From Anaerolineae bacterium (GTDB taxonomy: Bacteria > Chloroflexota > Anaerolineae > Anaerolineales > Villigracilaceae), in contig DNDO01000232.1 of assembly GCA_003484265.1 (NCBI GenBank), positions 7,031-15,609 of the forward strand: a stretch of 8,579 nt of DNA. Reading direction: 5' to 3'. Positions 1 through 5,029 of this stretch are shown here, in pieces. How positions within the stretch are numbered: position 1 is the first letter of the stretch; the number at the start of each line of letters is the position of its first letter. The position numbers were made by a program, and so were the translations under genes. The notes beneath the pieces are model-generated. The model saw only the letters and a program-made list of their open reading frames with translations. It made no database searches and was not told the DNA's origin.

Positions 1-60
1 CAAGATCGTCCCTGTTGCAATCAGCAGAAGCGGACCGAATAATGATCTAGGTCTAGACAT
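1..60 (-). CDS. N-terminus of a small membrane protein resembling DUF5668/LiaI-LiaF-like, cut by window edge
   Basis: Only 20 codons are present. The start is ATG at 60, with a strong AAGGAAGG site 6 bases upstream. The encoded peptide begins MSRPRSLFGPLLLI and is basic then hydrophobic. This order (Arg/Ser-rich head, Leu-Phe-Gly-Pro, then a membrane helix with Gly) resembles the N-termini of DUF5668 / LiaI-LiaF-like transmembrane proteins, small envelope-stress-related membrane proteins common in Chloroflexota. With so little sequence the family call is tentative, but a translated gene here is well supported by the ribosome-binding site and the open frame to the edge. Confidence 0.6.
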   Translation of the reverse strand, partial: MSRPRSLFGPLLLIATGTIL

Positions 61-207
61 GAATATCCTTCCTTCTTAATAAAGTTTATCGAATGGTACA
101 TCCTGCAGGAAAAGGAGTGTGCCACCATAATAATCCTTACGCAGGAATAAAGGAATTGTTGCAACATCCAATGACCTTAAGCTACCCCAATATCAGATTC
201 CTTCCAT
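61..207 (-). other. 147-base intergenic region
   Basis: This gap separates the DUF2723 stop from the next ATG. No convincing terminator or sigma-70 promoter is visible. It holds two short palindromes, TGTTGCAACA and TCCTGCAGGA, and the ribosome-binding octamer AAGGAAGG (67-74) 6 bases before the ATG at 60. The length suggests that a promoter for the next gene lies here, but I cannot place it. Confidence 0.4.
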
Positions 208-1692
208 TTATCCGCATTTAATCTCCGCCCTGTCGGTATAACGAACATGACATGTCGTCCGCGCGGGGTTGGCGTTTGCAATGGACTGGACCCACGGGTA
301 CTGATCGGAGAGTTCCAATGACGAATACGTGTTGCGAAGTGTTTCCCGATACCAGTCAAAGTGCAGCAGGTCTTCTGCGATGACGATGATGTCGGGACGT
401 TGGTTGAGCGCAAAGTGAAAATACCAAAGGGTGAATACAGCCTTGTCTCCTTTGACGAAGACCAGCGCATCCGGCTGGACCCCGGACATGACCTGCCTCC
501 CAAACATTTCCGCCTGCATATCTTTAGACGCATCCACCTGATTCGCGTATCCTGTTGCACGGAATAAAAAGTAACCGACACATAAAAATCCAATCGCGAC
601 CTGAATCAGGTTTGAGCGGTGAGTTAAGCGGTTCATCGCATCTCCAACAGCAAGCCCGATCCAAATTGAAAAGGAAATATATAAAGGGATCAGGTACACA
701 TACGAATCATCCGATGAATATCCAAGTGCGAAGAAAGTAAATATCAGGCTTGTCCAGATCAAGGACAGATATAAGCGGGAGGGTTTGAATAAAAGAATCA
801 AACCTGCAACGCCCAGCGCTACTCCGGGCAGACCAAATTGCTGGAGCAAAAGCGACGCCCAGGCTTGAATGCGTTCCCAAGTTTCTCCGGGCTGGAATTG
901 CAAATAATAGCTTTGATACAGCTCCCCCGATACCAGCCAATAAAAACGTTTCATCGTTATCGGGTTTCCCCAATTGACGGGAGGGTTCGTCAATGCCCTT
1001 ATTGGAAGAGTCAGGTAGAGGGATAAGCCCATCAAAAGCCAGACGAATTGTCGGACTAGGGAAGATGAGTTTGAGGTTAAGAAATTCCCGCCTCTCTGGT
1101 TTCTGGAAACAAAAACCAGAGTTAGAGGTATCAAAAATATTGTTGTTATATGATTCCCCATTGCCAGCCCCAGCAGGAGTCCGCGCAGACGATCAAGGGT
1201 TTTCTGCGCAAGTGGAATCGGATGAATAAATATGCAAAGAATCGCCGCAGTCAGAAGGGACTGCAAAGCATACACTTCCGTGATGACAGCCTGCGACCAG
1301 ACCATCGGCGACAAGCCAAATGCGAACCCGGCAGTCATACCCGCAACCGGGGCAAATTTGTTATTTGAACTGAACAGTGTCTGCATTACAAGCCCATATA
1401 TAAGGACAGCCGAGCATACGCTTGCAAAGACCGACAATAAATTGGTTCGGTATGCAAGCGTGCCTATCGGAATAGATTGAAAGAACCTTGCAAGAAGCAG
1501 ATAGAATGGATAGCCCGTCGGGTGCGCGATCCCGCCGGTGTAGGCTGCTGTGATGAGATCGCCGCCATCGCTCCCATTATTTGCCCATGTAAGACCCGGC
1601 GCAGTCGTGATCAAATAAACCACGGTCAGGGTTAGTGCGAGTATGATCGGCGGTATGCGACGGATAAATGGATTGGACAGGATCATATTCAT
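208..1692 (-). CDS. DUF2723 polytopic membrane protein, putative GT-C glycosyltransferase (TMEM260-like)
   Basis: A 494-residue integral membrane protein of the DUF2723 family (PF11028), the family that includes eukaryotic TMEM260, reported to be a protein O-mannosyltransferase. Such GT-C enzymes use lipid-linked sugars on the outer face of the membrane. The first membrane segment (about 13-30) is followed by the signature loop APGLTW...GSDGGDLITAA...GIAHPTGYPFYLLLA (about 31-68). The acidic residues there (Asp42 and Asp45) are candidates for the catalytic and metal-binding positions. Further family marks are EVYALQ (139-144) and the loop ITMKRFYWLVSGELY. About nine or ten hydrophobic segments precede a soluble C-terminal part from about 380, containing LWYFHFALNQRPDIIVI. 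The start is uncertain: ATG at 1692 (GGA 7 bases upstream), ATG at 1686 and TTG at 1698 are in frame, and a strong hairpin ends at 1698. The acceptor and sugar are unknown. Confidence 0.88.
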   Translation of the reverse strand: MNMILSNPFIRRIPPIILALTLTVVYLITTAPGLTWANNGSDGGDLITAAYTGGIAHPTGYPFYLLLARFFQSIPIGTLAYRTNLLSVFASVCSAVLIYGLVMQTLFSSNNKFAPVAGMTAGFAFGLSPMVWSQAVITEVYALQSLLTAAILCIFIHPIPLAQKTLDRLRGLLLGLAMGNHITTIFLIPLTLVFVSRNQRGGNFLTSNSSSLVRQFVWLLMGLSLYLTLPIRALTNPPVNWGNPITMKRFYWLVSGELYQSYYLQFQPGETWERIQAWASLLLQQFGLPGVALGVAGLILLFKPSRLYLSLIWTSLIFTFFALGYSSDDSYVYLIPLYISFSIWIGLAVGDAMNRLTHRSNLIQVAIGFLCVGYFLFRATGYANQVDASKDMQAEMFGRQVMSGVQPDALVFVKGDKAVFTLWYFHFALNQRPDIIVIAEDLLHFDWYRETLRNTYSSLELSDQYPWVQSIANANPARTTCHVRYTDRAEIKCG

Positions 1693-1697
1693 AAACA

Positions 1698-1732
1698 AAT
1701 CCAGGGAAGAGGCGTAACCTCTTCCCTGGATT
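1698..1732 (-). terminator. Perfect 15-bp hairpin: intrinsic terminator or translation-control stem
   Basis: Arms 1698-1712 and 1718-1732 are exactly complementary, with a 5-base loop (1713-1717). On the minus strand the stem is followed by T-rich TGTTTATG, six T's in the last eight or so bases from the stem base, as in a Rho-independent terminator; on the plus strand no T-run follows. It starts 22 bases after the secreted-protein stop, the expected place. The stem ends just 5 bases before the DUF2723 ATG at 1692, and the GGA that could serve as that gene's ribosome-binding site (1702-1700) lies inside the stem. It may therefore also limit DUF2723 expression. Confidence 0.65.
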
Positions 1733-1754
1733 CAAATTAGATCATGGCTGTTTG

Positions 1755-2363
1755 TTATTTACCGACCAGAGCATATACTCCGGAGGTTTGCGTGAAGGCG
1801 CAAGCGACCTTGTTATTGTCGTCTACACGGGTTTGGAGCAGGTTCCAGGTTTGAGGCGGTTCTGTCCGTTTCTCGAAGCGAACACCATAATAATCATAGA
1901 TATAGACCTGCGCCTGTTTTTCAGGAGGAATGGCATAACATGATTCGAGCACGCCGTCGGCGGCAGGAACATCGTAAACAAGACTGCCTTCAAAGAAGAC
2001 ACGCAGATATAACATATGCGCCAAAGGTTTGCCTGCACCTTCGGGAATCAAATTGGTTTGATAATACGGGTCCCATAGCAATGCTTTTATGCAGTAACCC
2101 GGCTTCAGGTCTTTGATCGCTAGTATCACCACCCCGCCGACGGAGTATCGTCCGTCAGCACAGACACTAAATTCTGGCGGCGGCGGTTTGACGGAACCAG
2201 GCTCTGATTGGGAAAGGGGAATAGATGAATCCCCTTGCTCCAAAATAGCAACTGCCTCGCTGGCGCTCTGCGTCCCTGCCCAGACTTCCTGCCCCCCCGC
2301 CAGCAGGACGATCCCAAGTATGAAAGCGGCGGCAATTAACAAGCGAATAAATTTACCATTCAT
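1755..2363 (-). CDS. Secreted hypothetical protein with four cysteines, function unknown
   Basis: A 202-residue protein that I do not recognise. The N-terminus (MNGKFIRLL) followed by a hydrophobic stretch to about residue 22 and VWAG at 27-30 is a good Sec signal peptide, with likely cleavage after Ala29. No lipobox cysteine is seen. Residues 30-65 are low-complexity and end in a KPPPP run, resembling a linker. The remaining 135 residues form one compact domain containing Cys68, Cys91, Cys142 and Cys188, an even number that would suit two disulphides. The domain is rich in Tyr, Val and Leu in an alternating pattern suggestive of beta strands (for example AQVYIYDYYGVRFEKR), and it ends TSGVYALVGK, like the closing strand seen in some extracellular beta-sandwich domains. 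It lies between DUF4012 and DUF2723 genes, so it could be an envelope component or a substrate of the neighbouring glycosyltransferase. Coding is supported by codon-frame length, the signal peptide and an AAGGAAGG site. Confidence 0.75.
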   Translation of the reverse strand: MNGKFIRLLIAAAFILGIVLLAGGQEVWAGTQSASEAVAILEQGDSSIPLSQSEPGSVKPPPPEFSVCADGRYSVGGVVILAIKDLKPGYCIKALLWDPYYQTNLIPEGAGKPLAHMLYLRVFFEGSLVYDVPAADGVLESCYAIPPEKQAQVYIYDYYGVRFEKRTEPPQTWNLLQTRVDDNNKVACAFTQTSGVYALVGK

Positions 2364-2375
2364 GAATATTGGTAT

Positions 2376-2383
2376 CCTTCCTT
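2376..2383 (-). promoter_or_regulatory. Shine-Dalgarno AAGGAAGG of the secreted-protein gene, long spacing
   Basis: AAGGAAGG ends 12 bases before the ATG at 2363, longer than the usual 5-9. The same octamer, with 6-base spacing, precedes the gene starting at 60. The two leaders differ mainly by a six-base insertion. Confidence 0.55.
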
Positions 2384-2386
2384 GTT

Positions 2387-2392
2387 ATTATA
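2387..2392 (-). promoter_or_regulatory. Possible -10 element (TATAAT) before the secreted-protein gene
   Basis: A perfect TATAAT on the minus strand lies 23 bases before the ATG at 2363, in the 64-base gap after the DUF4012 stop. The -35 region, about 18 bases further upstream, is poor (TCCGCA). Transcription from here would give a leader of only about 17 bases with the ribosome-binding site near its 5' end. Plausible but unproven. Confidence 0.35.
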
Positions 2393-2427
2393 ATCCAGCA
2401 TAAAAATCGGTGCGGATTTATCCTCTC

Positions 2428-4425
2428 TTAAGGGACGAGAAATACGAGTTGAAGATACACATCCGTTCGGAGATCTGTTTCGATCAGAAGGTTATCATCT
2501 TGAACGAGCGCATCCATATTGACGGATTCGATCTGGGAGCGATTCGGCAAATGAATGCGAATCACCAGTGAGTTCGCGATGGTTCCGGGCTGTTTCTGGA
2601 CCTTCAAGCGATAGGTCAGTTGGTTGGAGCCATCATCCCGTGTAAGCACCGAACCCGGCAGGGAGAAATCAAAGCTGGTTCCGAGGGACCTACCTCCAGG
2701 TACGACAAGAAGCGTTCCATATCCCTGTATACCCTCAATCCCCTCATCGAGTTCATCTACGCGCGCGGGAACACTTCTGCCAAGGATCATCCACTCGCCG
2801 GGTATGAAATGCGGGGTGGCGTCTGTCAATTTTACGCCTGCCTGTTTGTACACTCGCAGATAGTTCCAATAACAGCGGTTTGTTGGATAAGAATCATCGT
2901 CGATAATTTGTCCGCTATCCCAATGAATACATGGCACATCGGCATTCGATCTATTCTCATGGGTCACAATTAACGTACCGCTAGGCGCCGTAAGATCTAC
3001 AAGGTCAACGTCGTAAGTCAGGCTGACGTTCATCAAGGCGTTGGTTTTGTTAAATCCGATATTGGTATCTGTGGTCATGAGAAAATCGCCAGCCACAGGG
3101 GGGGCGACTGCGTTATCCCAATCGTGCTTTGTGAGAAGTAATTCTGCAGTTGGATCATCAAATTGCAATAACAAATGTCGTTCGTCCAATGCCTGTTTGA
3201 GAACATTAGCAAGCCCGCGCCAGTCATTCCCCCTGCCAGCAAAAAATTCATTGAGCATGGCATCTGCAATATCGCCAACAAATTCCTTGCGATACCAATC
3301 TGTTGGCACGAGATCATCAGAAGGAGGTTTTTTTGCTGAGCGCATGTACTCAATTACGTTTTCATTTGTTATCGCGTACGGTGCCCCCTCCACCTCGAGC
3401 GGTCCAATGACTCCCAGCAACATGACCAGAAATTGTTGATCGAACGCAATGACGCCATCTACGGCATGTACATGATTGTATAAGTACAAATATTCCGCCC
3501 ATTGTACATTGGTCGGGAAATCTGCAAACCAGTTCGAATCACGCAGGATCAAAACACTTGTGTTCATGTACTCCTGTAACTGCCAGGGCGCGGAAGGGAA
3601 CGGCTTGGTCCAATCTTCCCCATCGTCCACGCCCTCAAAGGCCAGGCTGACCACTTCTCCATTACGGATCACCAACCTGCCAACGGAGGTAATAAACCCG
3701 CCTGTCGAGCGTAGCTCATCTTCATTTTGTACCAATATCAGGTAGATTTTGGGTTCATGATCCGTTGAGCCCAGAATGGAGGGTAGTGCTGTTGATAACG
3801 ACAAACCGTCATCCATCAGTGCAAGAAGCGGGTCGACTTCGTCTAATAATAGATCAGATAAACGGAGGGAAAGTTCACCAGTTTGAATATTTCTTCGCGC
3901 TATGAGAGCTTCATCCAGTTCCTTCTGTGCCTCCATTAATTGCGGTTGGGCATCCACGAGTAATTTTGTCAAGGCGACTGGGTCAAGTGATGATTCCTGC
4001 GCGTTGATCCCATCCCAGATCGGTTGAATGGCATTTAGCGAAGTAACCGAAGCGTTGATAAGATGGTCTGCAACTTTTAGAATAGCGGGGGCATTCGACA
4101 GATCGCCTCCATAAACAGGAGCCCAGCCCAGGTTGGGAGCCAGCCATAGAAATGGTTCCACCTCTTCATTGAGATCGTTCAGGTCCCGTTGTAAACTTGT
4201 CAATTCAGATTTAATTGATTCGATTTGAATCTCTGATCCCAGCATAGAGATTTGTACCACTCCCCGCAAGGCATTAACATTCCGGTAGACGGTCATGCTT
4301 TTTTGATAAATACGCCAACCCTTGATACCCCCCACAATCAGAACAGCAAACAGTAACATGAGCGATGCTGTTCGTATAAATTGTATTAACTGTTTATTTG
4401 TTTCGGTCTTCGAGGCGTACGTCAA
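2428..4425 (-). CDS. DUF4012 domain protein, membrane-anchored, extracytoplasmic
   Basis: A 665-residue protein of the DUF4012 family (PF13196), which occurs in Actinobacteria and Chloroflexota, often near polysaccharide genes; its biochemical role is not known to me. One N-terminal membrane segment (about 18-35) follows a short polar tail, so most of the protein should be outside. Residues about 60-90 and 150-180 are Leu/Glu/Gln-rich and probably helical. The DUF4012 core is clear: QNEDELRSTGGFITSVG (233-249), DSNWFADFPTNVQWAEYLY (296-314) and VDGVIAFDQQF (322-332) followed by LLGVIGPLEVEG. Further on come NIGFNKTNALMNVSLTYDVDL (455-475) and RCYWNYLRVYKQAG (517-530). The C-terminal 130 residues look beta-rich. 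Cys499 and Cys518 lie close together and could pair. The start is TTG, supported by AGGA. A 7-base C run (3098-3104) codes for the Pro-Pro at 442-443. The gene follows the phosphatase by 29 bases, so it is probably co-transcribed. Confidence 0.88.
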   Translation of the reverse strand: MTYASKTETNKQLIQFIRTASLMLLFAVLIVGGIKGWRIYQKSMTVYRNVNALRGVVQISMLGSEIQIESIKSELTSLQRDLNDLNEEVEPFLWLAPNLGWAPVYGGDLSNAPAILKVADHLINASVTSLNAIQPIWDGINAQESSLDPVALTKLLVDAQPQLMEAQKELDEALIARRNIQTGELSLRLSDLLLDEVDPLLALMDDGLSLSTALPSILGSTDHEPKIYLILVQNEDELRSTGGFITSVGRLVIRNGEVVSLAFEGVDDGEDWTKPFPSAPWQLQEYMNTSVLILRDSNWFADFPTNVQWAEYLYLYNHVHAVDGVIAFDQQFLVMLLGVIGPLEVEGAPYAITNENVIEYMRSAKKPPSDDLVPTDWYRKEFVGDIADAMLNEFFAGRGNDWRGLANVLKQALDERHLLLQFDDPTAELLLTKHDWDNAVAPPVAGDFLMTTDTNIGFNKTNALMNVSLTYDVDLVDLTAPSGTLIVTHENRSNADVPCIHWDSGQIIDDDSYPTNRCYWNYLRVYKQAGVKLTDATPHFIPGEWMILGRSVPARVDELDEGIEGIQGYGTLLVVPGGRSLGTSFDFSLPGSVLTRDDGSNQLTYRLKVQKQPGTIANSLVIRIHLPNRSQIESVNMDALVQDDNLLIETDLRTDVYLQLVFLVP

Positions 4426-4435
4426 AATAATGATT

Positions 4436-4439
4436 TCCT
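4436..4439 (-). promoter_or_regulatory. Shine-Dalgarno for the TTG start of the DUF4012 gene
   Basis: AGGA (within CAGGAAA) lies 10 bases before the TTG at 4425. The next in-frame ATG is at codon 23, inside the membrane segment, so TTG is the best start. Confidence 0.5.
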
Positions 4440-4454
4440 GATTTCAGATGCGGA

Positions 4455-4937
4455 TTAGTGTGGCTTTCGTTGTAACTGGTGCGCTTTATCGCAGATGTGA
4501 TCGAAGCCGGTCTGTATGAGGCTGTGCAGGTCCTTAGCAACGCCCGCCATGGATGCAAAGGATTCGATTGCGTCAGGAATATTATATTGGCGCTCATCCG
4601 CAACCTGCGACAATAAATGAATATGCTCTGCATATAAGGAGAACTCATGCAGGAGCGCTTCCTTGTGACCTGCCTCCATTACGAGAATCAGGTCATGGGC
4701 GGCAAGGATTTTCCCGGTCACCTCTTTGGAGCGATGCTGGCTGAGATCAAGGTTATATTGACGCGCGATGACCGCCACTGCCGGCAGGACCGCCATCCCG
4801 GAAGTTGCCCATGTGCCGGCGCTATCCACAGTCCAGGATTCAGCTGTGCGCGAATCCTCCAGCGCCAAGCGGAACATGGCTTGTGCGAGGGGCGATCGAA
4901 ATCGATTGGCTGTACAAATGAATAAAATGGACGGCAT
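4455..4937 (-). CDS. Low-molecular-weight protein tyrosine phosphatase (Wzb/PtpB-like)
   Basis: A cytoplasmic phosphatase of 160 residues, normal for the family, expected to dephosphorylate the tyrosine cluster of the preceding kinase. The N-terminus MPSILFICTANRFRSP carries the P-loop CX5RS, with the nucleophile Cys8, Arg14 and Ser15, and the conserved Asn at position 11. SAGTWA (39-44) is the usual second motif. The general-acid loop reads NIPDAIES: Asp122 is present, but the Pro that normally follows it (DP) is Ala. The chosen start is the ATG at 4937, with GGA 7 bases upstream. An in-frame TTG at 4973 would add 12 residues, but its purine-rich GGGGAAG is only 2 bases away and the family N-terminus begins at the ATG. 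The gene sits between the kinase and DUF4012, 29 bases before the latter. The order is kinase then phosphatase, the reverse of the wzb-wzc order in enterobacteria. Confidence 0.92.
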   Translation of the reverse strand: MPSILFICTANRFRSPLAQAMFRLALEDSRTAESWTVDSAGTWATSGMAVLPAVAVIARQYNLDLSQHRSKEVTGKILAAHDLILVMEAGHKEALLHEFSLYAEHIHLLSQVADERQYNIPDAIESFASMAGVAKDLHSLIQTGFDHICDKAHQLQRKPH

Positions 4938-5009
4938 AGGAGGTTCCGTGATGGTCAAATCAATGTCCAGCAAAACTTCCCCACTGTCCTGCCAAACGAA
5001 ATCATTTCC

Positions 5010-5028
5010 TGTAAAAGGCTATTTTACA
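5010..5028 (-). repeat. Small AT-rich inverted repeat after the kinase gene
   Basis: TGTAAAA and TTTTACA (5010-5016 and 5022-5028) form a perfect 7-bp inverted repeat with a 5-base loop, starting one base after the kinase stop codon. The stem has few G-C pairs and no T-run follows on the minus strand, so it is unlikely to be an efficient terminator. It may be an mRNA processing or stability element, or chance. Confidence 0.35.
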
Positions 5029-5029
5029 T

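Noticed and set aside
101..112. TCCTGCAGGA palindrome as an operator site
   Set aside because: A single 10-base palindrome without a recognisable regulator gene or second copy is not enough evidence.
145..175. Palindrome TGTTGCAACA and nearby repeats downstream of the DUF2723 gene as a terminator
   Set aside because: The palindrome has no loop and no proper stem, and no T-run follows on the minus strand.
3075..3353. A 92-codon minus-strand open frame inside the DUF4012 gene, near an A7 run (3328-3334) that resembles a slippery heptamer
   Set aside because: A -1 slip at the A run meets TGA within four codons, and reaching the 92-codon frame needs a +1 shift. Its translation resembles no protein, while the DUF4012 frame is intact through conserved motifs on both sides.
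4938..4973. TTG start giving the phosphatase 12 extra N-terminal residues
   Set aside because: The purine-rich GGGGAAG is only 2 bases from that TTG, and the family N-terminus begins at the ATG at 4937, which has GGA at 7 bases.
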